Both the position numbers and the translations under genes were made by a program. The notes below the pieces were generated by a model. That model was not told the DNA's origin and did no database searches. It saw nothing but the letters and a program-made list of their open reading frames with translations. This document shows positions 8,688 to 17,925 of a DNA stretch of 46,067 bases, in pieces. This stretch comes from JBPOJN01 sp052033505 (GTDB lineage Bacteria > UBA10199 > JACPAL01 > GCA-016699445). The DNA lies in assembly GCA_052033505.1 (NCBI GenBank), contig JBPOJN010000037.1:1-46067 (forward strand), written 5' to 3'. How positions within the stretch are numbered: position 1 is the stretch's first letter; the number at the start of each line of letters is the position of its first letter.

Positions 8688-9341
8688 CTAGCAGCCAGCC
8701 CCTTCGCAAACGCAGGTCGCGGACAAGGCATCCGCGCTGTCGGTCGCGGTCTCACCCCAAGAGCACGTGACTTGGGAATCACCGCCGTCGGAAGAACACG
8801 CGGCCGTCATTTCTCCCGATACGACGAAAGCGCCGGGCGTTTCGGAGAAAAAGTTTAGCCCGCTGAAGTCGGCATCGCAATTCGCGTCGTTCAAACCGTC
8901 GGCAAAATCCCCCTGAAACGAAATCTGCGAACCGACCCTGGTAAACGTCCCGACCACGCTGAAACTTCCGCTGACACTTGCATCAAAGTCGGTACAGTCC
9001 CGAAGATCCATGACGACCAAGAACGTTCCGTTTCCGATGCCGTCGGTGATATTTTCGGTCAGATCCGCCACGCCGTCATCGCACTGTTTCGATTGGCGCA
9101 TCTCGTAAGTACCGGCCACGGGGGAAAAATTTTCGCCCGCAAAAGCGGCCTCAAAATCGCCGGCAAAAGACGCCGAAAGAGCCGTTTGAAACGAATCAAC
9201 CCCTATCTGAAAAATAGCAACGGTTTGTTCGATGGGATCAAAACTAGGAGTCTGCCCGGCATCGGTGATAGCGGCACCGTCTCCGGTGACACGGCATCCG
9301 GCGAACGGCAGAAATAGAATCAGAAAAAACCATTTCTTCAT
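8688..9341 (-). CDS. Hypothetical Cys-containing lipoprotein
   Basis: This 217-residue protein starts with MKKWFFLILFLPFAGC, a lipoprotein signal with lipobox FAGC, so it should be anchored by the Cys after cleavage. The mature part is acidic with scattered cysteines and ends in CVCEGAGC. I do not recognise a family. I chose ATG 9341 because the longer frame from 9431 adds 30 residues ahead of a clear signal peptide. The repeat-protein gene diverges from it on the other strand, with 160 bases between, so both promoters probably lie in that gap. Confidence 0.75.
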   Translation of the reverse strand: MKKWFFLILFLPFAGCRVTGDGAAITDAGQTPSFDPIEQTVAIFQIGVDSFQTALSASFAGDFEAAFAGENFSPVAGTYEMRQSKQCDDGVADLTENITDGIGNGTFLVVMDLRDCTDFDASVSGSFSVVGTFTRVGSQISFQGDFADGLNDANCDADFSGLNFFSETPGAFVVSGEMTAACSSDGGDSQVTCSWGETATDSADALSATCVCEGAGC

Positions 9342-9501
9342 GCGAGGACAGAGTACTGTCTCAAACCGGCTTTGAAAACAAAAAACCCAAAGTTGAAAAG
9401 AATGAATACAATTTTCCAAAAGGAAACCCATTCTCTCTTGTAAGTTTCTTAAAAACTAAAGAGTATCCCGATTTCAACAACGCATTATTCACGGAGAATT
9501 T
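9342..9501. promoter_or_regulatory. Divergent intergenic region between lipoprotein and repeat-protein genes
   Basis: These 160 bases separate two divergent genes and must hold both promoters unless transcription enters from outside. GGAG at 9491-9494 is the likely ribosome-binding site for the plus-strand ATG at 9502. I cannot assign convincing -35 or -10 boxes. Confidence 0.4.
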
Positions 9502-10847
9502 ATGAAACATCATTTTATGAAGAATTTATGGATGGTTACTGTGATTACGGCGGCGATGACCGGCTCATCAAGCGACGCCGCCCATGCATCACCCCTTCTC
9601 ACCCGCGATCAAGCGGTTCGAGCGGCTTTAGAAGTCGGGACAAACGATTTTCGGATCAGCGACATGGGAAGCGACGTCAATGCCAGTTTTGACGGCGGTC
9701 CAAGCGCAGTCGCTTATAATCCCCAAACAACGAATACTTAGTGGTGTGGAGCGGCGACGACAACACCGGCTCGCTCGCCGATGAGGAAACCGAAATCTTC
9801 GGTCAGCGCATCAATGCGGAAACAGGGGCCGAAGTCGGCGATAACGACTTTCGCATCAGTGACATGAGTACGGACGGGCTGACCACTTTCAGCGCTTCTT
9901 CGCCCAGCGTCGCCTACGACGCCGTCGACAACGAATACCTCGTCGTCTGGTTCGGGGACGACAATACCGGCTCGCTCGTCGACAATGAATTTGAGATCTT
10001 CGGTCAGCGCCTCGACGCCGCGACGGGAGCCGAGGTCGGCGACAACGATTTTCGCATCAGCGATTTGGGCCCGGATGGATCCACTAGTTTTTCCGCTGCT
10101 CTTCCCAGCGTCGCCTATAGCACCGCCGATAATGCCTACCTCGTCGTCTGGCAGGGAGACGACAATACCGGCCCGCTCGTCGACAATGAATTTGAGATCT
10201 TCGGTCAGCGCCTCGACGCTGCGACGGGGGCCGAAATTGGCGACAACGATTTTCGCATCAGCGACATGGGCGCGGACGGCGACACCGCTTTCTCCGCCCT
10301 CGGCCCAAAGGTCGCGTACGATTCCGTCGACAATGAATATCTCGTCGTTTGGGAAGGAGATGACGATGCGTCTGCCTTGGTGGATGAGGAGTTTGAAATC
10401 TTCGGCCAGCGCATTAATGCGGAAACGGGGGCCGAGGTCGGCGACAACGATTTCCGCATCAGCGACATGGGCACGGCCGACGGAGATATCACCTTCGGGG
10501 CTTTCAGCCCGGGCGTCTCTTATAACACCACGGGCAACAACTACCTGGTGATATGGTCCGGGGACGACGATACAGCTTCCCTGGTCAACGGTGAGGTTGA
10601 AATCTACGGCCAGCTTATTTCCGACCCTCTTTGCGGCAATGGCATCGTCGAAACGAACGCCGTCGAGGAATGCGACGACGGAAACACGACCGACGGCGAT
10701 TGTTGCAACAGTGCCTGCCTCTTCGAAGCAGAGGCCACGACCTGCGACGACGGGGATGCGGATACGGATGGTGATCAATGCAACAGCACCGGAATCTGCG
10801 CGGGAACGACCGTCACCGCCGGCGGCGGATGCGCTTTGGTCCGATAA
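9502..10847 (+). pseudogene. Frameshifted secreted tandem-repeat protein with myxo-type Cys-rich C-terminus
   Basis: The reading frame is broken near 9728 by one missing base. The first frame (9502-9741) gives a signal peptide (MKHHF... to about AAHA) and the start of repeat 1, then stops. The second frame resumes with NEYLVVWSGDD, exactly the next part of the repeat. The full protein would be about 448 residues with five repeats of about 67 residues, each containing DFRISDM, PSVAY, EYLVVW, GDDNTG and EIFGQR. It ends in a Cys-rich segment, CGNGIVE...EECDDGN...DGDCCNSAC, typical of DUF4215/myxo disulfide repeats, and a GGGCALVR tail. It is probably exported or surface-exposed. The shift may be a true mutation or a sequence error in a C/A-rich run. 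Confidence 0.8.
9640..10615 (+). repeat. Five in-frame tandem repeats of about 200 bp
   Basis: Units begin near 9640, 9839, 10039, 10240 and 10441, each with DNA coding for NDFRISD. The spacing of 199-201 bases is very regular and units 3 and 4 are close to identical over long stretches, which points to recent unit duplication or conversion. The first unit carries the frameshift. Confidence 0.85.
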
Positions 10848-10870
10848 TCCGAAAATTTCCAACGTCCGGT

Positions 10871-12016
10871 TCAGCTTTCCTTTAAAAGATTGCGCGCGAT
10901 CACCATGCGCTGGATCTCGCTGGTACCCTCGTAGATTTCGGTGATTTTCGCGTCGCGGAAAAAACGCTCAACGGGATAATCCTTCACGTAGCCGTAACCG
11001 CCGTAGACTTGCACGGCCTTCGTCGCGACCCACATGGCGGTTTCGGAAGCATAGAGCTTCGCCATCGAGGCTTCTTTGGAGAGCGGTTTACCTTTGTCTT
11101 TGAGCCAAGCCGCGCGCCAGACGAGCAAGCGGGACGCCTCGATACGCATGGCCATGTCGGCAAGATAATTTTGGATGGATTGGAATTCGGAGATCGGTTT
11201 GCCGAAAGCTTCCCGGACTTTCGAGTAATCGCGGGCGTGTTCGAAGGCCGCGCGCGCAATGCCGACGGCCTGAGTGCCGATACCGATACGGCCCGCATCA
11301 AGCGTATTCATCGCGACGGTGAAGCCTTCGCCTTCTTTGCCCAATAAGTTCGCGGCCGGAACGTCGCAGTCTTCGAGAACGATTTCAGACGTGCTGGAGG
11401 CGCAGATACCGAGCTTTTTCTCGATCTTACCGATCGAGAAACCTTTGAAATCCTTTTCGACGATAAAGCACGAAATGCCTTTGTGCTTCCTCTCCGTGTC
11501 CGTCATCGCATACACGACCATGGCGTCGGCGTTCGGACCGTTCGTGATGAAATTCTTGCGTCCGTTCAGGATGTATTTGTCGCCGACTTTTTTGGCCGTT
11601 GTTTTTTGATTCGCCGCATCCGAGCCGGTACCCGGCTCCGAGAGGCAATAGGCGCCAAGCTTCTCGCCGCGTGCGAAAGGCGTGACGTATTTCTTCCGCT
11701 GGTCGTCGTTGCCGAATTTGAAAACGGGCCCCAGGTACAGGGAGTTGTTGACCGACATCGTGACCGCGGTGGAAGCGCACGCGACCGCGACTTCTTCGAG
11801 AGCCAATACATAGGCCAAGGTATCCAATCCCGCCCCGCCCCATTCTTGGGGAATCGTCATACCCATGAGACCTAACTCCGCCATTTTGCGGACGTGTTCG
11901 GTGGGAAACTGAGCCTTTTCGTCCAGCTCGGCCGCCTTAGGAGCGACTTCTTTTTGGGCGAAATCGCGCGCCATGTCGCGAATCATGCGCTGCTCGTCGG
12001 TCAATTCAAATTCCAT
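10871..12016 (-). CDS. Acyl-CoA dehydrogenase
   Basis: The 381 residues match the short/medium-chain acyl-CoA dehydrogenase family throughout. Visible marks are YCLSEPGTGSDA (FAD and substrate binding), GRKNFITNG, and near the C-terminus QVYGGYGYVKDYPVERFFRDAKI followed by EIYEGTSEIQ. The Glu in YEGTSE is the usual catalytic base. It oxidises an acyl-CoA to the trans-2-enoyl-CoA with FAD, passing electrons to ETF. I start it at ATG 12016 after GGAGA; the longer frame from 12088 adds residues unlike the family. The neighbouring hydratase and thiolase supply later beta-oxidation steps. Chain-length preference cannot be read from the sequence. Confidence 0.95.
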   Translation of the reverse strand: MEFELTDEQRMIRDMARDFAQKEVAPKAAELDEKAQFPTEHVRKMAELGLMGMTIPQEWGGAGLDTLAYVLALEEVAVACASTAVTMSVNNSLYLGPVFKFGNDDQRKKYVTPFARGEKLGAYCLSEPGTGSDAANQKTTAKKVGDKYILNGRKNFITNGPNADAMVVYAMTDTERKHKGISCFIVEKDFKGFSIGKIEKKLGICASSTSEIVLEDCDVPAANLLGKEGEGFTVAMNTLDAGRIGIGTQAVGIARAAFEHARDYSKVREAFGKPISEFQSIQNYLADMAMRIEASRLLVWRAAWLKDKGKPLSKEASMAKLYASETAMWVATKAVQVYGGYGYVKDYPVERFFRDAKITEIYEGTSEIQRMVIARNLLKES

Positions 12017-12050
12017 AATGTCTCCGGATTTCCAGAACTTTAAAAACCAT

Positions 12051-12746
12051 TTAAAAAACGATCGATCCGCTGATATCGAACGCCTCACCGCAGATGCTCA
12101 CGCATCCGTCGAGATTCGCCGTGCCGGCACCCGTTGCATTCTGGATGGTCACGTCCCCCGTGAGACTCAACACCGCCGAGCAATTATCACCGTCGGCGAG
12201 CGTCAATTCGAGCGAGCTGGAGGTGATCGTGTCGAATTGGAGGAAAGATTCTTCTTCGGTCGCCGTGGATTCCCCATGAATACCGATCAATCCATCGACC
12301 TTCGCGAAGCCGGTATTTTCTCCGTCGTCATAAGCCGTGCAGTTCGCGCGCGCCGTCCCCGAAGACGCATCCCCGCTGTAACGGACCGCACAGAGACCGC
12401 CGACGCTTCCGTTCACGTTCACGTCGGAAGAGCCCGAAGGCACGGGTAAAACGTCAGCTTCGCAGCGCGAAATCGTATCGGTCACGATGGCGTCTTTCAA
12501 ACGGGAAACAATAACGGCTGATTGCTGGTCGAGCTTCAATGCTCCGGGGCTGCCGAAGGAGGCCGTGAAGGCACGGAACGCGACGTTTTCGGCCGCGGTC
12601 GCGGTGTCTTCGGCGTCTTGGCCGGTGGCGTTAACGTCGTCGTTATCACCGACTCCCGACAGTTCATTGGTTTTACATCCCCCGGCGAGTAAAACGACGA
12701 AAAGAAAAATGGCGGTCACTGATTTAAAAACATGAAAAGAACGCAT
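12051..12746 (-). CDS. Hypothetical lipoprotein
   Basis: This 231-residue protein begins MRSFHVFKSVTAIFLF and continues to a lipobox ending LLAGGC, so it is probably lipid-anchored. The mature part is Ser/Thr/Asp/Gly-rich, acidic, and has several cysteines. No family is recognised. ATG 12746 follows a good GGAGAGGG site; the longer frame from 12896 would run back into the hydratase gene and has no signal peptide at its start. It resembles the lipoprotein at 8688-9341 in size and composition, without convincing alignment. The gene sits between the hydratase and acyl-CoA dehydrogenase genes with short gaps, so co-transcription is likely. Confidence 0.75.
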   Translation of the reverse strand: MRSFHVFKSVTAIFLFVVLLAGGCKTNELSGVGDNDDVNATGQDAEDTATAAENVAFRAFTASFGSPGALKLDQQSAVIVSRLKDAIVTDTISRCEADVLPVPSGSSDVNVNGSVGGLCAVRYSGDASSGTARANCTAYDDGENTGFAKVDGLIGIHGESTATEEESFLQFDTITSSSLELTLADGDNCSAVLSLTGDVTIQNATGAGTANLDGCVSICGEAFDISGSIVF

Positions 12747-12756
12747 TCCCTCTCCT

Positions 12757-13539
12757 TTATTTCCCCTGAAAAATAGCGGGACGTTTTTCCAAAAACGCCG
12801 AGAGGCCTTCTTTGAGGTCTTGAGTGCTAAAGCATTTTGGAAACGTATCACGTTCCTTCGTAAGTCCCTGAGCCAGTGGCAAATCGAAACCGTCATGTAT
12901 GGTTTTCTTTGCCATACGGACGGCGACGGGACCTTTTTTGCAGATTTCGGCGGCGCCGGCTTTGACTTCGGTCAGAAGATTTTCGGGAGCACAGAGTTTA
13001 TTCACGATACCAAAGTCCTTGGCTTCCTGCGCGGAAATGATGCGGGCCGAAAAGATCAATTCCTTTGCGACCCCCTTACCCGCGAGCCGCGCGAGCCGCT
13101 GTGTGCCACCCCAGCCCGGGAAAAGTCCCAAATTCACTTCCGGAAGGCCCAACTTCGCTTTTTCGGAGGCGTAGATGAAATCACAGGACAGAGCGAGCTC
13201 GAGACCGCCGCCCAAACAGAAACCGTTCACGGCCGCGATGACAGGCTTCGTGCATTGATCGACCGCGTCCATAGCGGAGTGACCGAGCTTGCCGAATTCC
13301 TGGGCCTGCACTTCGGTCATTTGACTCATCGCCGCAATGTCGGCGCCAGCGACGAACGCCTTTTCGCCCGCACCGGTCAGGATGACAACCCGAATTTCCG
13401 GATCGTCGGACAACGTCGAAAAACAGGCGCGGATTTCAGTCAACACGTCGGCGTTGAGCGCGTTCATCGCCTTCTCGCGGTTCACAGTGACGGTGGCGAT
13501 GGGGCCTTCTTTTTGGAGAAGCAGATTTTGATAAGACAT
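12757..13539 (-). CDS. Enoyl-CoA hydratase (crotonase)
   Basis: The 260-residue protein is a canonical crotonase. It has the first oxyanion-hole segment AFVAGADI, GFCLGGGLELALSCD with the first catalytic Glu, and GLPEVNLGLFPGWGGTQRL with the second catalytic Glu. These residues add water to trans-2-enoyl-CoA to give (S)-3-hydroxyacyl-CoA. ATG 13539 is preceded by AAGGA; the frame from 13581 adds 14 unrelated residues. It differs from the crotonase at 4398-5177, which lacks both glutamates. With the acyl-CoA dehydrogenase and thiolase nearby it makes most of a beta-oxidation spiral; a 3-hydroxyacyl-CoA dehydrogenase is not in the window. Confidence 0.95.
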   Translation of the reverse strand: MSYQNLLLQKEGPIATVTVNREKAMNALNADVLTEIRACFSTLSDDPEIRVVILTGAGEKAFVAGADIAAMSQMTEVQAQEFGKLGHSAMDAVDQCTKPVIAAVNGFCLGGGLELALSCDFIYASEKAKLGLPEVNLGLFPGWGGTQRLARLAGKGVAKELIFSARIISAQEAKDFGIVNKLCAPENLLTEVKAGAAEICKKGPVAVRMAKKTIHDGFDLPLAQGLTKERDTFPKCFSTQDLKEGLSAFLEKRPAIFQGK

Positions 13540-13587
13540 ATTGATCCTTTTTTGAATCTCGCCGAGTAACAAGGAACTCAAAAACCG

Positions 13588-15432
13588 TCAACCTAGGTAT
13601 TTGAGCAGCAGAGATTCAGCCCAAATCAAAACACCCATCACTACGAAAAGCTGAATCATGATGGGTGTAATCGACTTCATCCAGTTTAGGGGAGTATAAT
13701 TGGGTCTGATTTCGCGACGAATGAAAGCATAGGCTACGACGGACTGAGCGCAGCCGATATGAGTCCAGCATCCACCCACCGCGTAGCCCGCAATCTGGGC
13801 CATGGCGAAGAGATGAAGGATGGAAATTTCGAAACCATGCAGAGCATGGCTGGCGAAATCGGCCACGACATTATTGTCCAAAATCGCTGAAAGAAAAGCC
13901 GCTCCGCAGTATTGAAGGTAAGCGACCCACGCGACCCCTAAGCGATCGATACCGGACTGAAGCATCGCGGAAAGATCGGAAAAGAAACCCGTCTTTTGCA
14001 GAAGCGTGATGGATAGAAACAAAGGCAGCAAAAAAAGATATTCCTGATATTCGTGCTTTCCTTCCTGAAGCGCCAAACGGCGCACTTTTTTGCGGATTCC
14101 TAGGACTGCCACGAAAAACGCCGCGAACGAGGAGAGAAAAAGCGGCACTTCATGCTCCACGGCATGAAGGATCAAAAGTCCGATGAAAGGCAAAAAAGCC
14201 AAAAGTCCGATTTTTTGCGCCCGCAACCGCTGGCCCTGCATCGTTTTTAGGGCGCGGCGGATTTTTTCCAAGAAACGTTCCGCGAGATCACGCTCTTTCG
14301 CAGCGGCATGGCGGTAATAGGAGTCCAAATCGTCCGCAAGATTTTCGGAAGTGTATTCTCCCAGAATCTCTTTTCGCAGGGTAACGGGCACCTCTTCATG
14401 AATCAAAGCCAACCCCAAAGACTCCCCACGATGCAGACGGCTTTCGACGGCTTCGCCCTTACCCGCCATGCGAGCTTTATAGTCGTCGATCAATTCAACA
14501 GCGAGCAGAGCACGCCCGTGTTTCGTCGCTTGCAAAAACCGCACGTCGTCGTTGTGCTGATCGAGGATGTCCAAATCCTGCATGCGTACGACGGGTCTTT
14601 TCAGCTTGCGTGACAAATTCCAAAGGACCACCACATAACTCGCCAAGGCCGCAGGAGCGCAATAACGTATGAAAAAGGCGTTATTTAAATGTGGGTGCAG
14701 ATTCGCTTTCATGATGAGATTCGGAGGCTCGCCGTAAGCCAGCCACATACCGCAGACAGTCGTGATGACGGTCGAAACGATAACCATGAAAATGACGGCT
14801 TCGTCTTTGATCTTGGCCAAAAACAAGATCAAAATCAGAACCCGGATCATGAGACCTATCATCGAAACGCCGTCGAGGATTCCGGAAGCGAAAGAGACGA
14901 CGAAGGTCAAGATCGCGATCGTAGGCAGGACACGGCCTTTGTTCTTCGTGAGGATTTTGAAGCTTAAGGTCTCTAGAAGCCGCGTTTGAGCGATGACCGC
15001 GACGAAGAAAGTGAGCCCCAAAATAAACAGCATCGTATCCGCATGAATAATACGGTCCAACCCTCTAAAAGTAAGGAAATTACCTCCGAAAAACCGGAGC
15101 AGCCTCATAGGGCCTTCGGAAAGAAAGGCATGTCTCAAGCCCGAAGTCTGCCACCAGACAGACCAGAAGGTCGCCACGATTACGAACACCATACCGTAGG
15201 TCAGCGCATTTTTATCGATGCGATATTTAAAGGACCCGAAAACAAAGAGCCCTATCACAGTCGCGAACACTTCGATCGCAACCCAAGTGGAGGGTATTCG
15301 GCAAAAAGATCCGACGAAAAGGACGGCCGCAGCAGTCGCGATACAGCCCAAGACGAACTTCCAGGAAGAAATCGTTATTTCTTCAGTCTCTGTTTTTATC
15401 TCAGAGGAGGGAATCACTTCATTCTTTCCCAT
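13588..15432 (-). CDS. Ion transporter of the IT (ArsB/NhaD/SLC13) superfamily
   Basis: This 614-residue protein has roughly a dozen hydrophobic helices in two halves. The first half contains ILDGVSMIGL (about 185-194) and YGEPPNLIM (233-241); the second contains SAILDNNVVADFA. Such paired loops, with xPPNLI and an LDN motif, are typical of the ion transporter superfamily that includes NhaD Na+/H+ antiporters, ArsB and citrate carriers. Between the halves is a hydrophilic insertion of about 135 residues (about 274-410), rich in charge and probably cytoplasmic. The start codon overlaps the thiolase stop as TAATG at 15430-15434, so translation is coupled. Na+/H+ antiport is the best guess; the substrate is not certain. 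Confidence 0.75.
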   Translation of the reverse strand: MGKNEVIPSSEIKTETEEITISSWKFVLGCIATAAAVLFVGSFCRIPSTWVAIEVFATVIGLFVFGSFKYRIDKNALTYGMVFVIVATFWSVWWQTSGLRHAFLSEGPMRLLRFFGGNFLTFRGLDRIIHADTMLFILGLTFFVAVIAQTRLLETLSFKILTKNKGRVLPTIAILTFVVSFASGILDGVSMIGLMIRVLILILFLAKIKDEAVIFMVIVSTVITTVCGMWLAYGEPPNLIMKANLHPHLNNAFFIRYCAPAALASYVVVLWNLSRKLKRPVVRMQDLDILDQHNDDVRFLQATKHGRALLAVELIDDYKARMAGKGEAVESRLHRGESLGLALIHEEVPVTLRKEILGEYTSENLADDLDSYYRHAAAKERDLAERFLEKIRRALKTMQGQRLRAQKIGLLAFLPFIGLLILHAVEHEVPLFLSSFAAFFVAVLGIRKKVRRLALQEGKHEYQEYLFLLPLFLSITLLQKTGFFSDLSAMLQSGIDRLGVAWVAYLQYCGAAFLSAILDNNVVADFASHALHGFEISILHLFAMAQIAGYAVGGCWTHIGCAQSVVAYAFIRREIRPNYTPLNWMKSITPIMIQLFVVMGVLIWAESLLLKYLG

Positions 15433-16604
15433 TACATTCTTTCAATAATGAGAGAGACGCCTTCGCCACCGCCGATACAGAGGGACGCCAAGCCGCGCTT
15501 CAAGTTCAAATCTTGCAAGGCGTGAATCAACGTCACCAGGATGCGCGCTCCGGAGGCTCCGATCGGATGGCCCAAGGCCACGGCGCCACCACGGACGTTG
15601 CAACGGTCTTCGGAAAGCTCGAGGATTTTATTGTTCGCGATCGCAACCGCCGCAAAGGCTTCGTTGATCTCGAAGAGATCAACGTCCTTGGCCGAGAGAT
15701 TCAGTTTTTGGAAATTCTTTTTAATGGCTTCGGAAGGACCTAAGGAAAACCACTCGGGAGCGAGAGAAGCTTGGGCATGCCCCAAGATCCGCGCCAAGGG
15801 TTGCAATCCCCTTTTCTTCGCCGCGTCTGCGCTCATCAAAACCAGGGCTGCAGCGCCGTCGTTGATGGAGGAGGCATTGCCCGCGGTGACCGTGCCGGCC
15901 TTGTCGAAAGCTGGTTTCAAAGACGGAAGTTTGTCGATGCTTCCCTTGCCCGGCTCTTCGTCGGAGTCGAAAACAATTTCGCCTTTTTTCGTTTCGATTT
16001 TAACAGGCGCGATTTCGCGCTTGAACAGGCCTTCTTTGACGGCCTTTTGTGCGCGCGTATAGCTTTGAGCCGCGTAGCGATCTTGATCTTCGCGCGAAAT
16101 CTCGTATTTCTTCGCGCAGAGTTCAGTCGCACTTCCCATGTGGAAATTATTGTAAACGTCCCAGAGGCCGTCGTTGACCATGCTGTCGATGATCTGGCCG
16201 TTGCCCATGCGGTAGCCGGTACGCGCCTTCGGCAGTAGATAAGGCGCCAAGCTCATGTTCTCCATGCCGCCCGCGATCACGACTTCCGAATCTCCAGCCC
16301 GGATTGCTTGATCCGCCAGCATGACGGCTTTAAGACCCGAACCGCAAACCTTTCCGATCGTCAGAGACGGAGTTCCGTTCGGCAGTCCTGCGAAAATCGT
16401 TGCTTGTCTCGCGGGAGCCTGGCCCTCACCGGCAGTCAGGACGTTGCCCATGATAACTTCGCTGACGTCTTCGCCTTTTAGGCCAGACGCCTTCAAAGCC
16501 TCTGAAATCGCGATCGCCCCGAGTTTCGGCGCGGAAACTTCCGCGAGGGATCCTTGAAAACTTCCGATGGCCGTACGTTTGGCCGCGACAATGACGGTTT
16601 CCAT
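15432..16604 (-). CDS. Acetyl-CoA C-acyltransferase (thiolase)
   Basis: The 390 residues match the biosynthetic/degradative thiolase family at its usual length. The nucleophilic Cys87 lies in KVCGSGLKAV, the active-site His346 in ALGHPIGASG, and the second Cys376 in LCIGGGEG. It condenses two acetyl-CoA or cleaves 3-ketoacyl-CoA. The sequence resembles AtoB/PhaA-type acetyl-CoA acetyltransferases, but specificity needs testing. The gene is the upstream member of a pair with the ion transporter (overlapping TAATG) and lies just downstream of the TRAP gene dctM. Confidence 0.95.
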   Translation of the reverse strand: METVIVAAKRTAIGSFQGSLAEVSAPKLGAIAISEALKASGLKGEDVSEVIMGNVLTAGEGQAPARQATIFAGLPNGTPSLTIGKVCGSGLKAVMLADQAIRAGDSEVVIAGGMENMSLAPYLLPKARTGYRMGNGQIIDSMVNDGLWDVYNNFHMGSATELCAKKYEISREDQDRYAAQSYTRAQKAVKEGLFKREIAPVKIETKKGEIVFDSDEEPGKGSIDKLPSLKPAFDKAGTVTAGNASSINDGAAALVLMSADAAKKRGLQPLARILGHAQASLAPEWFSLGPSEAIKKNFQKLNLSAKDVDLFEINEAFAAVAIANNKILELSEDRCNVRGGAVALGHPIGASGARILVTLIHALQDLNLKRGLASLCIGGGEGVSLIIERM

Positions 16605-16656
16605 AAACTTTTGGTCCTTTCAGAATGATGAAGATGGGTGCACTACCGATTGCGTC

Positions 16657-17925
16657 TTAGTGAAATTTGTTCACCAAGGTCAAGCTCAATGCCGGTACGT
16701 ACGTGATGATCATCAAAGCGATCAGAAGGATGATCAAAAACGGCAGCGTATCGAGGAAGACGCGCGCGATCGGGCGCTTGAAACGGTAGCTGGAGAGGAA
16801 AAGATTCAAGCCGAACGGCGGCGTGAGGTAACCGATTTCGAGGTTCGTCAGGAAGATGATGCCCAAGTGCACCGGATCGACATGATAACCCATCGCGATG
16901 GGGATGACGATCGGCACTACGACGATGATGGCGGAAAAAATGTCGATCAGGCAACCGACGATCAAGAGGAAGATATTCAAGACGACCAAGAACATTGCTT
17001 GGCTCGTGATATAGCGCTTCGTGATCTCGAAGATCTTCATCGGCACTTCCTGGTCGATGATGAAATTCGTGAATCCGAGCGCGACCGCCACGATGATCAG
17101 GATACCGCCGACCAAGACCATGCTGTCCTTCATGACACGCGGGATGTCGGTGAAGAGCTTCAAGTCGCGGTAGATAAAGACTTCCACGACGAAGACGTAA
17201 AACGCGCAGACGGCCGCGGCTTCGGACGCCGTCGTATAGCCTCCGTAGACACCGATGAGCACGATCGCCGGCAGGGGTAATTCCCAAATCGCGGCACGAA
17301 CAGCCTGAAGGGCTTGCTTGAGATTGAACTTCACGCGCGTTGTTGTAGCGCCGCCGGCGATGATCGCATAACCGCCTAAGAGAAGGAGAAGCAGCATTCC
17401 GGGAAGGATGCCAGCCAAGAAGAGTTTGTCGATGTCGACTTGGGCGATGACGCCATAAAGAATGATCGGCAAACTCGGCGGAAAAAGAAGCCCCAAACTT
17501 CCACAACACGTCACGATACCGAGGGAAAAGCCTTCGGAATATCCACGTTTTTTAAGGACCGGATAAAGCAATCCGCCCAAGGCGATGATGGTCACACCCG
17601 AAGCCCCGGTAAAGGCAGTAAAAAAAGCGCAGGCGATCAGCGTCACCAGGGCGAGCCCGCCCGGCATCCAACCGAAGAGCGCTTGGGAGACGCCGACCAA
17701 ACGCTCCGGCGTTTTACTTTCCGCCATCATATAGCCGGCAAATGTAAACAGCGGGATTGCGACCAAGGCGGGCGCGGTGATCAGCGTATTCATCTGAATG
17801 ATAACGGCTTCGGTGTTGATGCCGCTGGAGTGGAATCCGAAAAGCGCCGCCGACCCGAAAATGGCAAAGAGCGGCGCGCCCAACAAGGCCATGAGTATAA
17901 TGCCTAGGACGACGAGCGTAGTCAT
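16657..17925 (-). CDS. dctM: TRAP transporter large permease DctM
   Basis: The 422-residue protein is a polytopic membrane protein with about 12 helices and the DctM hallmarks: GAPLFAIFGSAAL near the N-terminus, PLFTFAGYMMAES, and ASGVTIIALGGLLYPVL. DctM forms the ion-coupled translocation channel. Its start overlaps the dctQ stop by 4 bases (ATGA, 17922-17925), normal for coupled TRAP permease genes. It works with DctQ and the DctP binding protein encoded upstream. Confidence 0.95.
   Translation of the reverse strand: MTTLVVLGIILMALLGAPLFAIFGSAALFGFHSSGINTEAVIIQMNTLITAPALVAIPLFTFAGYMMAESKTPERLVGVSQALFGWMPGGLALVTLIACAFFTAFTGASGVTIIALGGLLYPVLKKRGYSEGFSLGIVTCCGSLGLLFPPSLPIILYGVIAQVDIDKLFLAGILPGMLLLLLLGGYAIIAGGATTTRVKFNLKQALQAVRAAIWELPLPAIVLIGVYGGYTTASEAAAVCAFYVFVVEVFIYRDLKLFTDIPRVMKDSMVLVGGILIIVAVALGFTNFIIDQEVPMKIFEITKRYITSQAMFLVVLNIFLLIVGCLIDIFSAIIVVVPIVIPIAMGYHVDPVHLGIIFLTNLEIGYLTPPFGLNLFLSSYRFKRPIARVFLDTLPFLIILLIALMIITYVPALSLTLVNKFH

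Noticed and set aside
9720..9745. Programmed ribosomal frameshift in the repeat gene
   Set aside because: No slippery heptamer with a downstream structure is evident; a simple one-base loss explains the break.
9738..10862. A 374-residue open frame antisense to the repeat protein
   Set aside because: It mirrors the repeats, has no ribosome-binding site, and is explained by the repeat composition of the real plus-strand gene, which has a signal peptide and a known domain.
16567..17280. A 237-residue frame opposite dctM
   Set aside because: Almost entirely Asp/Arg/His/Glu, the usual mirror of a hydrophobic membrane gene.
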